From Pseudoalteromonas sp. MSK9-3 (GTDB lineage Bacteria; Pseudomonadota; Gammaproteobacteria; Enterobacterales; Alteromonadaceae), in NCBI RefSeq assembly GCF_003590335.1, contig NZ_MIET01000035.1, positions 1 through 64,000 on the forward strand: a stretch of 64,000 nucleotides of DNA, written 5' to 3'. Shown one piece after another: positions 1-8,110 of this stretch. Position 1 is the stretch's first letter. Each line of letters starts with the position of its first letter. The notes beneath the pieces were generated by a model. The model saw only the letters and a program-made list of their open reading frames with translations, had not been told where the DNA came from and did not search any database. A program made the translations under genes and the position numbers.

Positions 1-388
1 TGACCATATGAATAGTCGACTTTCTGTCAGATGGGTCATAAGAACGCCTCAGGGTTTTTCCATCAATGGCAATCACTTGGTTGTCAGTAAGTGTTTCGGT
101 TTCTTTCATCCATTGTACAAAACACTTATGAAGTGCGTCAGGGTTAACACGACTGACAAGACGTGCAATGGTGTCATGAACTGGAATACCGTGTTTAAAA
201 GGGGCATACTGACGCAGCCATTCGAGCTTGCAATGGCCAAAATCTTCAATGTCTTCCCAGCCTTCACAACCAGCAATGATAGCTGCTACGGTAAGAAACA
301 AGACGTCGTGTAAAGGGTAAATTACTTTAATTTTTTGGCGTGGGTCTTCTATTAATTCAAAGTGTTTTGTCAAAACGTTCAGGCTCAT
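1..388 (-). CDS. ISAs1-family transposase, N-terminal part (cut by window edge)
   Basis: Reading the minus strand from the ATG at 388 gives an uninterrupted frame of about 129 codons that runs off the left edge. It begins MSLNVLTKHFELIEDPRQ and continues with LTVAAIIAGCEGWEDI and a later IDGKTLRRS block. These match the N-terminus and start of the DDE catalytic region (first Asp in AIDGKTL) of ISAs1/H-repeat-associated DDE transposases. Nothing in the visible part is broken, so the copy may be intact beyond the window. The element's terminal repeat should lie just upstream, around 400-470, but I could not identify it. Confidence 0.85.
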   Translation of the reverse strand, partial: MSLNVLTKHFELIEDPRQKIKVIYPLHDVLFLTVAAIIAGCEGWEDIEDFGHCKLEWLRQYAPFKHGIPVHDTIARLVSRVNPDALHKCFVQWMKETETLTDNQVIAIDGKTLRRSYDPSDRKSTIHMV

Positions 389-429
389 AATGGGCGTTAC
401 TCAAAAATAGAGTATACGATCATGTTTGA

Positions 430-1159
430 CCCATTAAAGCAAGACAGGTTGTGTTAATTGCTTAAAATACACTCATGATCTCACCCTGTGTTTTACACCT
501 TAAACTTATCTAACTGTACCGACTGTTATGGTTAGACAAATCATTGGGAACATAGTAATTATAAGCTAGTACATTGAATAGATATTGTAAGTTTTAAGTA
601 CACTCAAAAAATGACGCTAAGTACTCTAATATATTTATCATTTTTTAATTAACTTCCAGACTGAATTTACATGCGTTTGTGAAAATTATCATCTTAGCGT
701 TTCATTTTAGATGGTGAGGTTTGCTTAATGCATATAACCTATCTCACTTTGTGCCCCATAGCGCCACAGAATTTAATACCTAAAATCATATTAATCTAAT
801 GTCCGCTTTGGTACTTTTAATCAAATGAGAATTTCTGACTCTATAGGTTCCTGATGAAATTTAGAACAATTCTATTATCTAAAACAGGGCTGATTTTCAT
901 CGGTTCGAATGTTACTAGATAAGCCATGTCTAAGGTCTTCTTTCGTATCTTTGTTATCGTTATGGTCGCAAAGTGCAACGTCTGCTTTCTTCTTTAAGTT
1001 AAAAATAAAGACAACTGGCCGAATAACGGTTGATGGCACTCAACGGTCTGACAACGTTTGCAATGGACGCAATAATTAACGTCTTGCTGAGAAAATAAAC
1101 CTGTAACCTTCGAATGACTGCTATGGTGGCTTTTGCGACTGTCAGGCTTAATAGTGCCT
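430..1159. other. Gene-poor gap between two mobile elements
   Basis: No convincing gene. The only notable coding signal is a 54-codon minus-strand frame at about 884-1045, with a GTG-type start at its upstream end and a Lys/Asp-rich, hydrophilic product. It lacks a clear ribosome-binding site, and a cysteine-rich frame (CVHCKRC) lies just upstream of it in another phase. This may be the remnant of a decayed gene between the ISAs1 and RAYT elements, but I cannot assign it. Confidence 0.3.
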
Positions 1160-1257
1160 GAATTTTAACTGACACCCATTCAAAATTGACGGTTTTTCCT
1201 TCATTGCCGAATTTTAACTAACACCCATTCAAAATTGACGGTTTTTCCTTCATTGCC
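1160..1257. repeat. Two tandem 49-bp units carrying the left end of the RAYT element
   Basis: Units 1160-1208 and 1209-1257 are identical except for one base (G at 1171, A at 1220). Each contains the motif TGACACCCATTCAAAA (TAACACCC... in the second). This is the exact inverse complement of TTTTGAATGGGTGTCA at 2458-2473, downstream of the transposase. The left boundary of the element has therefore been duplicated in tandem. Confidence 0.85.
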
Positions 1258-1287
1258 TATCTTTTAAATTCAGCTTAAAAGATAGGC
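1255..1287. promoter_or_regulatory. 13-bp perfect hairpin in front of the RAYT gene
   Basis: GCCTATCTTTTAA (1255-1267) and TTAAAAGATAGGC (1275-1287) are perfect inverse complements with a 7-nt loop. The right arm contains the only AGG near the ATG at 1298, so in mRNA it could hide the ribosome-binding site. Mobile elements often use such structures to block translation from read-through transcripts. It could instead be a recognition hairpin for the Y1 transposase. Confidence 0.6.
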
Positions 1288-1297
1288 GCTTTCTCTT

Positions 1298-2272
1298 ATG
1301 GCCACGGCACGAAAAAGACAAGTGAGTTTAACTGATACCAAATACTACCATTGTATTTCACGGTGTGTTCGCCGTGCGTATTTGTGTGGTGAGGATAAGG
1401 TAACAGGGCAATCGTATGAACACAGAAGAGGCTGGATAGAAGACAAACTGCTGGAACTTGCCAAAGTATTTTGTATTGATGTGTGTGCGTATGCGGTGAT
1501 GAGTAACCATACGCATATTGTGCTTTATGTAGATGATATAAAAGCTAAAAGACTGAGTGATAAAGCGATTATTATCAGATGGCATAAGCTATTTAAAGGC
1601 ACCATACTGTCTCATAAGTACCTTCAGGATGAGCGTCTAGACTCAGCCCAACGATATTTTTTAAATAAAGACATTGAACAATTTAGAGAACGTTTAGCAA
1701 GTATCAGTTGGTTTATGCGGGTACTAAATGAAAGCATTGCCCGTAAAGCGAATAAAGAAGATAACTGTACAGGCAGGTTTTGGGAAGGCCGTTTTAAATC
1801 ACAAGCCTTACTCGATGAAGCGGCACTGGCAGCCTGTATGGCGTATGTTGATTTAAACCCAATCAGAGCCAAAATGGCTGACACACCCGAAACCTCAGAC
1901 TACACCAGTGTAAAAACTCGCTGTGAGTATGCCAAAGAGGGCAAACAGCCTAAACACTTGGCACGTTTTGCAGGTAGCCCCCGAAAGCACATGCCGAAAG
2001 GTTTACCGTTTGAATTAAAGTCCTACTTAGAACTTGTAGAGTTGACAGGCCGATGTATGCGGGCAGATAAGCGAGGCGCTATAAGCCTAATCAACTCACC
2101 AATTCTAGACAGACTCAACATCAGCCCAGAGAACTGGCAAAAACTCACCACCCAATTTACCAAAGTCTTCCATGGTGCTGTAGGTCGCCCTAAGAAGCTA
2201 GATAACTATTGCGCGAGCCTAGAAATTAAACGGCGGGCTAATTATAAGCAGTGTGAAAAATTACTGGCTTGA
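1298..2272 (+). CDS. REP-associated tyrosine transposase (RAYT, Y1/HUH family)
   Basis: 324-aa protein of the IS200-like Y1 transposase superfamily. The metal-binding HUH motif is visible as H71-T72-H73 in SNHTHIVL. The probable catalytic tyrosine is Y183 in AYVDLNPIRA, a context typical of RAYTs. Y1 enzymes make a 5'-phosphotyrosine link to single-stranded DNA, and RAYTs are thought to mobilise or maintain REP-like palindromes. The frame is intact. It is bracketed by 16-bp perfect inverted repeats (1170-1185 and 2458-2473), which is not the usual RAYT arrangement. The ribosome-binding site is weak and lies inside a hairpin. A second, 5'-truncated copy of its tail follows at 2488. Confidence 0.9.
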   Translation: MATARKRQVSLTDTKYYHCISRCVRRAYLCGEDKVTGQSYEHRRGWIEDKLLELAKVFCIDVCAYAVMSNHTHIVLYVDDIKAKRLSDKAIIIRWHKLFKGTILSHKYLQDERLDSAQRYFLNKDIEQFRERLASISWFMRVLNESIARKANKEDNCTGRFWEGRFKSQALLDEAALAACMAYVDLNPIRAKMADTPETSDYTSVKTRCEYAKEGKQPKHLARFAGSPRKHMPKGLPFELKSYLELVELTGRCMRADKRGAISLINSPILDRLNISPENWQKLTTQFTKVFHGAVGRPKKLDNYCASLEIKRRANYKQCEKLLA

Positions 2273-2487
2273 CTGCTATACCATCAAGATAATTTCTATA
2301 TAACCAATACACCATAGCTTGGTGAATTGGCGGTGCCTTTTGGATGCGTATTAGTTCAGTTTTTCCTATCTTTGAGCTTATAGCGCATGTAGTTTATTCG
2401 ATTTTACTAACTAAACGATCTTTCAGGTTGAACGTGGCCTACCTATTGGCTACAGTTTTTTGAATGGGTGTCACTGTTCATCCCCCT

Positions 2488-2789
2488 GTGGGTCGGCCTA
2501 AAAAGCTTGATAATTATTGCGCGAGCCTAGAAATGAAACGGCGCGCTAATTACACGCAGTGTGAAAAGTTACTGGCCTAATGTTTATACCACCAAGATAA
2601 TCTCTAGATACCCAATACATCATAGCGTGGCGGCTTAGCTGGCCTTATTGCTGCATATGAGTTTAGTTTCTCCTATCTTTGAGTTTATCGCACATGTAGT
2701 TTATTCGATTTTACTAACTAAACGATCTTTCAGGTTGAACGTGGCCTACCTATTGGCTTCAATTTTTTTTAATGGGTGTCACTGTTCAT
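2488..2789 (+). pseudogene. Tandem remnant: RAYT 3' end plus downstream flank
   Basis: This segment repeats 2180-2481 at a constant offset of 308 bp with scattered substitutions. It begins inside the last ~30 codons of the transposase (the GRPKKLDNYCASLE region), has its own stop codon at the same place, and continues through the same flank to the GGGTGTCACTGTTCAT end. The rest of the gene is missing. It is a decayed, 5'-deleted second copy of the right end of the element. Confidence 0.85.
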
Positions 2790-2997
2790 GTTGTATGACA
2801 GATTAAAAATTACAATGATATAGATGATCAGCGTTTTTTAAGTAAGGCCAGACTATCGGGGTGACTTTTAGTCGCCTCGAACCGTTTTTATAGTATCTAC
2901 CGGCTTACATTTTAATTTTTAAATCAATAGTTGTGCAATAAAATGTTGCTCTGACATGTGTTTGGCTTAGCTGTCATTACCAGAGATTACTAAGGTG

Positions 2998-3681
2998 TTA
3001 AATGGCTTTGTTCATTAGGTATAAATAACTCTCTTTATTAATATATACATGGTTTTTTTTGAAAAGCCTTTTAAGCCAATTTGACTGAGTTTTGGGGTTG
3101 AAAATGGGTTGTGTACTGTCTAAGGAGAATAGCTGTATAGAGATAAGTGGCACACCCGCGATACATTCACAGATAAACACCATATAGGCAGATTTAAAAT
3201 CAGCTCTGTTACCAGCCTCGACCATTCTTAAATTTTCATTGGTAAGACTATTGAACATAGCTGGTGCGAAAGAAAGCTCTTGATGTGGAATGTACTGCCC
3301 TAATAATTGATGAAAAAGCTTTTGATGGTTTGTGTGATGTAGGTTTTTAGCATCAATGGTTAATGCTAAATCTGATGTCTTTACAAAGTACCCCGTTTTA
3401 TCGATCAATGTAGATAATGCATGGTAATTAAACAGACTGTATGGCGTGTTAGTTACGGGGTGTTTTGTGGTAGATAGTGTCTTCATCATCGCAGAAAATA
3501 GGCTGATCACTTGAGAAAAGGTTTGCACTACAGGCGTTGGCAATGGCTGTGTGGGATCATGATGGGTTGAAAATAAGATATGACCGGTTGCATTAAAGTA
3601 GATGTGGCGATGATTTTGGCCTGGGTCAGGGTTTTGCGCAGGAGCACTGCCATTATGATGAAATGATCTGAACCAGTCCAA
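2998..3681 (-). CDS. Unrecognised protein, short paralogue of the next gene
   Basis: 227 aa with no signal peptide or membrane segment. I do not recognise the family. It is clearly homologous to the upstream gene (3747-4808). Aligned blocks include FNATG versus FNETG, PYSLFNYHAL versus PYSLYNYEAL, ELSFAPAMFNSL versus EMSFASAMVSSI, and VFICECIAGVPLIS versus VFVCEYLLGMPIVS. It lacks the other protein's C-terminal ~100 residues. Start chosen: TTG at 3681, because AAGGAG sits 9 nt upstream. The 5' end is His-rich (FHHNG..NHRHIYF). It lies 65 bp downstream of its paralogue on the same strand, so it is probably cotranscribed and arose by tandem duplication. Confidence 0.75.
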   Translation of the reverse strand: MDWFRSFHHNGSAPAQNPDPGQNHRHIYFNATGHILFSTHHDPTQPLPTPVVQTFSQVISLFSAMMKTLSTTKHPVTNTPYSLFNYHALSTLIDKTGYFVKTSDLALTIDAKNLHHTNHQKLFHQLLGQYIPHQELSFAPAMFNSLTNENLRMVEAGNRADFKSAYMVFICECIAGVPLISIQLFSLDSTQPIFNPKTQSNWLKRLFKKNHVYINKESYLYLMNKAI

Positions 3682-3746
3682 AGTTGTGTGCTCCTTACTG
3701 AGTTGGCTCGGTAATATTTATACCAAGCCTGCCCGTTATTATGTAT

Positions 3747-4808
3747 TTATGATGTGGCAATTGTATATATCTCAGCGCTTTGTGCTACTACACTGCCTGA
3801 TTTATCAAGTACTTCTATGGTTGATGGCGTTGCTTGTGTACCTGAAACTGTGAAGTTAATAGAGTCTACTCCCCAATTTGCAGAGGTAATGACACCATTA
3901 CCATCAATTTCGGCGAATCTTAAGGTGCCTTTTTCAGCAGGTAAGAACTGACCTTGAATTTGATAGGTCGTTCCGGTCGATAACGCACTACCAGACTCAA
4001 TGGCTGCAAATGTTTTTGCATCGATAATATCGTTAATGGTTGGGGTTTGGGTTAGTAAGCCGCTCAACCAATTAATGAGCTCTAGGTAATCAGGGTCAGA
4101 ATTTATTGAGTCTAAATCTCCAGCATATGATTTGATAAAGGAGGGAGTAACAAACATGTACGTATCTTTATGTAAGGTCCATGTAGTCGAGATAGATGAC
4201 TCACTAAAACATGGCCCTAGCTTAAGCTGTTGCTTGTTTTGCTCACAATCAGCATATACCACAATGGCACTAACGATTGGCATGCCAAGTAGGTACTCAC
4301 AAACAAAAACGATGTTACCCACTTTACTGTTTGAGTGGCTTGAGGAACCTGAAAGGTTCAAGCCTTCTTTACCTATCGAAGAGACCATCGCAGATGCAAA
4401 ACTCATTTCCCCAGCTCCAGTTGCTAAACCGAGTAGTGATTCTAAAAGTTCTTTACTAAAATCGGCACCAAAGCTTTTTGTGTCATATTTTACATCTTCC
4501 TCTGTGACGTGAACAAATAACCCAGAGCCACTGATGATATTTTGGAGTGCTTCGTAATTATACAGAGAGTATGGCTTTTTGGTTGTTGGGTTTTTAGTTG
4601 TTGTAATTGCACGAGACATACCAGCAAAGAATACAGAGACTTCTGCAAACACTTTTTGCACCGATTCAGACAAGGGGGTATTGGCATCAACAGTACTAGA
4701 CATCATGATGTTCCCTGTTTCATTAAAAACGTAATACTTCTTTGCTTCGATATTATTGGGATTTTTAACAGCGGGCTTTAGAGGTACAGTGTTCGTAGTG
4801 GTTGCCAT
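3747..4808 (-). CDS. Unrecognised two-part protein, long paralogue
   Basis: 353 aa from the ATG at 4808, which has AAAGGAAAG just upstream; an in-frame ATG at 4880 has no such site. There is no signal peptide; the start MATTTNTVPLKP is cytoplasmic in character. Residues ~25-225 match the neighbouring 227-aa protein. Residues ~250-353 are extra and end in a beta-rich, Ig-like stretch (STIEVLDKSGSVVAQSAE). The middle has Gly/Ala/Ser-rich hydrophobic segments (LLGLATGAGEMSFASAM). I cannot name a function. Location next to transposon debris and lack of recognisable relatives suggest accessory DNA. Confidence 0.75.
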   Translation of the reverse strand: MATTTNTVPLKPAVKNPNNIEAKKYYVFNETGNIMMSSTVDANTPLSESVQKVFAEVSVFFAGMSRAITTTKNPTTKKPYSLYNYEALQNIISGSGLFVHVTEEDVKYDTKSFGADFSKELLESLLGLATGAGEMSFASAMVSSIGKEGLNLSGSSSHSNSKVGNIVFVCEYLLGMPIVSAIVVYADCEQNKQQLKLGPCFSESSISTTWTLHKDTYMFVTPSFIKSYAGDLDSINSDPDYLELINWLSGLLTQTPTINDIIDAKTFAAIESGSALSTGTTYQIQGQFLPAEKGTLRFAEIDGNGVITSANWGVDSINFTVSGTQATPSTIEVLDKSGSVVAQSAEIYTIATS

Positions 4809-5059
4809 AATCTTTCCTTTGTATAGAGGTCTATTGCTAGACAATGATGTATCGCCACACAGCGTAGTTAAAACCTTCAATATAGATTAAGAATAAATCG
4901 TTAGGAATTACACTACAGCCTGTCTTTGACGATGGGTTAGCTACAACGGCTAGTTTGTACGTTAATTAAAAAGTTAATAGTGAGCTTGATGAGTGTAGCG
5001 ACAATAGTAAGGAAATGTAATTACGGCACATTACAGAAGGGGGGGAGCTGCGGCTGTGA

Positions 5060-5227
5060 TCACTCAGCCAGCTCAGTCGAAAGGTTATCTTGTGTAGTGG
5101 TGTTGTCGACTTGCTCAGCTCTGTCTGCTTTAGACACGTAACGTGGTTTATTACTTTTATGTAATTTTGCATTTGCACGTTTATCTTTCTTTTTAAGCTT
5201 TTCGTAAATCTTCTTTTTACGGTTCAT
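5060..5227 (-). CDS. Small DUF2986 family protein
   Basis: A 55-aa protein starting at the ATG at 5227, preceded by GAGGAG 8 nt upstream. The sequence MNRKKKIYEKLKKKDKRA, followed by NAKLHKSNKPRYVSKADRA, is the very basic signature of the DUF2986 family found in Vibrio, Shewanella and Pseudoalteromonas. Function is unknown. The first ~35 residues are Lys/Arg-rich and the tail is acidic and polar. It is transcribed separately from the S8 protease, which diverges from it. Confidence 0.85.
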   Translation of the reverse strand: MNRKKKIYEKLKKKDKRANAKLHKSNKPRYVSKADRAEQVDNTTTQDNLSTELAE

Positions 5228-5460
5228 TAATGACTCCTCATGTTTAGATTGCGCATTGTATTGTGAATGAGTGAATAATGGAAATTATGACGAGATAATT
5301 TTTTATCACGTTCCTTTTTTACGCTTTTATGTGTGTTTTGTGTTTTTTTTGTAATTTATTTTTTACTTTAAGTTGCTGTAAATTCGAATAATTGCAAAAA
5401 TCTATATGACAGCGGTGTCTTTTGGCTGTTGCTGAATTGTGATCACGGTGTTATGTTTAG

Positions 5461-5490
5461 TTCCCCTTTCGGGGCATAATTCTAGGGGAA
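5461..5490 (+). promoter_or_regulatory. Possible SD-sequestering switch in the 5' UTR of the S8 protease
   Basis: TTCCCCT (5461-5467) can pair either with the adjacent CGGGG (5470-5474), forming a small hairpin, or with AGGGGAA (5484-5490), which is the Shine-Dalgarno sequence itself. The two pairings exclude each other, so the leader could exist in ribosome-accessible and ribosome-blocked forms. Both complementarities are visible in the sequence; any regulatory use is inference. Confidence 0.35.
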
Positions 5491-7299
5491 ATGATGATTT
5501 ATAAAAAAAATATACTTGCAGCTGCTGTGCTTTCTGCAACATGTGCAGCTAATGCAAATACAGCACCAACACAAGAACTAACAAAAAAAGATCCACTGAC
5601 ATTTCAACAGTGGCATTTACAAAACACCGGTCAAACTGGCTTTTCTTTATCGGCAGGCCAAGTAGGTGAAGATCTTAATTTAGATTTTTCAGACCGTATG
5701 GGCATTAAAGGCCGTGGTATCACAGTATCAGTAATTGATACGGGCGTTGAGATTTCTCATCCTGATCTAGTCAACAACGTTGTACCGGGTTCTAAAAACC
5801 TAGTTGACGGCAGTGATTTCCCTACAGATAACCATGGTCATGGTACTGCGGTTGCTGGTTTGATTGCGGCTGAAGAAGGTAATGGCCTTGGTGGACGTGG
5901 TGTTGCGCCTTACGCAAATCTAGTTGGCTTTAATTATTTAGATGAGCAATCAGTAGCCTCATGGATGGTATCTCATGGTTTGAATGAAGATTTCCGTGCC
6001 CTTGACCGCTTTACAGACCCTCGCGTATTTAACCAAAGTTATGGTAGTACGCCATCAGCACCGATTAACGGTACTTTAGCAAACAACCCGCGCTTTGCGC
6101 TAGAAGAGCAAGTAATGCAAGACATTACACTCGATAGCCATTGGGGCCGCGGTGCGGTATATGTTAAATCTGCGGGTAATTCATTTAGAAATTACAATGG
6201 ATATATTCAAGGTACACGCTTTTTAGTTTTACCTTATGAGAATGATCAGTTCTTTAATAACCAAGGACTGCCATTCCATGATGCGAATATTACCTTAGAC
6301 AATACAACAAATTGGAATCTTGTCGTTTCAGCGCTTAATGCTGATGGTAAGTTGTCTTCATATTCTTCAGTTGGTGCAAACGTGTTCTTATCAGCGCCAG
6401 GTGGTGAGTATGGACAAGATAGACCTGCAATGGTTACTGTTGACTTAACGGGCTGTGATAAAGGTAGTAATATTACTGGTGCACACAAAAATGCGTTACA
6501 TGGTGGTGCTGAACTAGACCCTAATTGTGACTATCGTGGCACAATGAATGGTACATCATCAGCTGCACCAAATGCATCGGGCGCAATTGCAACTGTGATG
6601 TCTGCAAACCCTGCGCTTGATGCTCGTACTGTGCGTCATATTCTAGCCTCAACGGCACGTAAAACTGACCCAACACATGCTGGTGTATCAATTAACTTTG
6701 AATCAGCAACTGGCGAACAAGTTAACTACGATGCAATCCCTGCATGGCAAACAAATGCAGCAGGGTATAACTTCCATAACTTTTATGGCTTAGGTGCATT
6801 TAACATTGATGATGCTGTATATAAAGCATTGTTTACAGGCGTTTCATTACCTGAGCTGCAAACAACTCAGTGGCAGTTACAAGAAGCGAATGTTGCCATC
6901 CCAGATGCAAGCCTAGCGGGTGCACAAAGCACAACTGTGGTTGAAGAAAACTTAACGATTGAAGCGGTTCAGTTGAAATTGAACGTTGACCATGAGCGTT
7001 TACGTGATATTGCAGTAGAGCTCACTTCACCATCAGGTACTCGTAGTGTGGTATTAAGCGCACGAACTGGTTTCTTAAATGGTACAGATGGTGGTTTTAC
7101 CGATACTGTTATGCTTAGTCACCACTTCTATGGTGAACAATCTCAAGGTAACTGGACAATTAAAGTAATTGATACAGATAAAGGTACAAGTAGTACTTTA
7201 ATCTATAACCAAAATATTGGTTTGTTCAGAACGAATACTGCTAACAATACCGTAGATGGCGTATTGAAAGATTGGTCTTTAAGAATTTATGGTCACTAA
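5491..7299 (+). CDS. Secreted kexin-like subtilase (S8) with C-terminal P domain
   Basis: 602 aa. A signal peptide (about 1-23, ending AANANT) is followed at once by the catalytic domain (QQWHLQNTGQTG), so there is no N-terminal propeptide. The triad is D83 (VIDTG), H117 (NHGHGT) and S356 (NGTSSAAP), with oxyanion N230 (SAGN). Residues ~460-602 form a proprotein-convertase P domain, ending KDWSLRIYGH. The layout matches Aeromonas sobria ASP, whose folding depends on a separate chaperone (ORF2) encoded just downstream. The next gene, 7 bp away, fits that role. The second ATG (5494) has better spacing to AGGGGA than the first. Likely a secreted endoprotease exported through Sec and type II secretion. 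Confidence 0.93.
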   Translation: MMIYKKNILAAAVLSATCAANANTAPTQELTKKDPLTFQQWHLQNTGQTGFSLSAGQVGEDLNLDFSDRMGIKGRGITVSVIDTGVEISHPDLVNNVVPGSKNLVDGSDFPTDNHGHGTAVAGLIAAEEGNGLGGRGVAPYANLVGFNYLDEQSVASWMVSHGLNEDFRALDRFTDPRVFNQSYGSTPSAPINGTLANNPRFALEEQVMQDITLDSHWGRGAVYVKSAGNSFRNYNGYIQGTRFLVLPYENDQFFNNQGLPFHDANITLDNTTNWNLVVSALNADGKLSSYSSVGANVFLSAPGGEYGQDRPAMVTVDLTGCDKGSNITGAHKNALHGGAELDPNCDYRGTMNGTSSAAPNASGAIATVMSANPALDARTVRHILASTARKTDPTHAGVSINFESATGEQVNYDAIPAWQTNAAGYNFHNFYGLGAFNIDDAVYKALFTGVSLPELQTTQWQLQEANVAIPDASLAGAQSTTVVEENLTIEAVQLKLNVDHERLRDIAVELTSPSGTRSVVLSARTGFLNGTDGGFTDTVMLSHHFYGEQSQGNWTIKVIDTDKGTSSTLIYNQNIGLFRTNTANNTVDGVLKDWSLRIYGH

Positions 7300-7306
7300 G
7301 AGGTAG

Positions 7307-7738
7307 ATGCATATGAAACAACTATTAGTAATTGCTGCAATGACAGCATCTTCAGTGGCATTAGCAAACACTGCCGTGTCAAATGAAGAATTGGCTCAGC
7401 ATTCTGTGCAAGATGTTAGTGTTCTACTAGCAGAAGGTGGCCAATTTGGCACTGTCAATGACGGTCAAAGTGTTGAGAAAGGTCAGATCATCGTAGGTGA
7501 AAATGGCTTAAGTGCTTACAAAGCAACGGGTGAAGTGATCATTGAGCTAGCGACATTTGCAGATGCAGATAAAGTGGCTGCAGCACATGGTCTGACGCTT
7601 AAACAAGCGTATAAATCATTCTATGTTGTGACGTCTTCACAGACGAACTTGACTGAAGTGGTAAATACACTGCGTCAACAAGGTACGGTTATTTCAGCTG
7701 ACCTTGGCTTAATTGACTTAGGTACTAAGGTTAATTAA
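7307..7738 (+). CDS. Small exported protein, probable ORF2-type protease chaperone/inhibitor
   Basis: 143 aa from 7307; a second Met at 7313 (ATGAAACAAC) is the more natural start after AAGAGGTAG. It has a signal peptide (~1-21, ending VALANT). The mature part resembles an I9-like alpha/beta fold (VIIELATFADADKVAAAHG, then YKSFYVVTS). Its position directly after a propeptide-less kexin-like protease, its size (~140 aa) and its export match the ASP-ORF2 operon of Aeromonas sobria, in which ORF2 acts as an external chaperone for maturation. The role is inferred from context. It could also be an inhibitor, since the two activities often coincide in propeptide-like proteins. Confidence 0.65.
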   Translation: MHMKQLLVIAAMTASSVALANTAVSNEELAQHSVQDVSVLLAEGGQFGTVNDGQSVEKGQIIVGENGLSAYKATGEVIIELATFADADKVAAAHGLTLKQAYKSFYVVTSSQTNLTEVVNTLRQQGTVISADLGLIDLGTKVN

Positions 7739-7751
7739 TTCATTGATAATT

Positions 7752-7781
7752 AAAGGCTTAAGATATATATCTTAAGCCTTT
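7752..7781 (+). terminator. Terminator after the protease operon
   Basis: AAAGGCTTAAG and CTTAAGCCTTT form a perfect stem around an ATATATAT centre, so the whole 30 bp is self-complementary, followed by TTAATATTTT. Confidence 0.85.
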
Positions 7782-7789
7782 TAATATTT

Positions 7790-8110
7790 TAGTTACTTTT
7801 TAATACGACAATACTATTTCTATTTATAGCTTTCCTTTCATTTTCTCGTTATTTCTTCAATTGCCCCCAATATGCTTACCAGTATGTTAATTAGTTTTTT
7901 ATATACAATAATTTTAATGCTGTGTTGGTGAGTAAATATGCAAAAACTAATCGTAAAATAAACATGAATATGTAATTTTTGCGTTTTTATGTTTTGTTAA
8001 TTTTTTGACTTCTTAATCTTTTATAATATTTTTCTTTTCTTTATTCTTTTTTTATATATGATCCCGCTCCTAAAAAATTTGAATTAGTAATTTGGAGTTG
8101 TGCGTTATTT
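7790..8110. other. AT-rich gap, no gene seen
   Basis: A roughly 320-bp, strongly AT-rich stretch between the protease operon terminator and the chemoreceptor. It contains no open frame of note and presumably carries the chemoreceptor promoter. I could not pick out a convincing -35/-10 pair or sigma-28 box. Confidence 0.4.

Larger units (their letters stand above)
1160..2481. mobile_element. RAYT-bearing element with 16-bp inverted ends
   Basis: Outer boundaries are set by the inverse-complement motifs at 1170-1185 and 2458-2473, which match 16/16. Between them lie the tandem left-end unit, the 13-bp hairpin, the transposase gene, and about 190 bp of downstream DNA. That downstream DNA is repeated in the next segment. 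Whether the inverted motif is a real transposition end or a REP-like substrate of the enzyme cannot be decided from one copy. Confidence 0.65.

Noticed and set aside
8..313. A 101-codon plus-strand ORF at the left edge
   Set aside because: It is antisense to a much better minus-strand frame with ISAs1 transposase homology.
901..925. GGTTCGAAT, resembling a tRNA T-loop
   Set aside because: No acceptor, D or anticodon stems can be formed around it.
4966..5178. A 70-codon minus-strand ORF
   Set aside because: It overlaps the DUF2986 gene in another frame and has no ribosome-binding site or familiar sequence.
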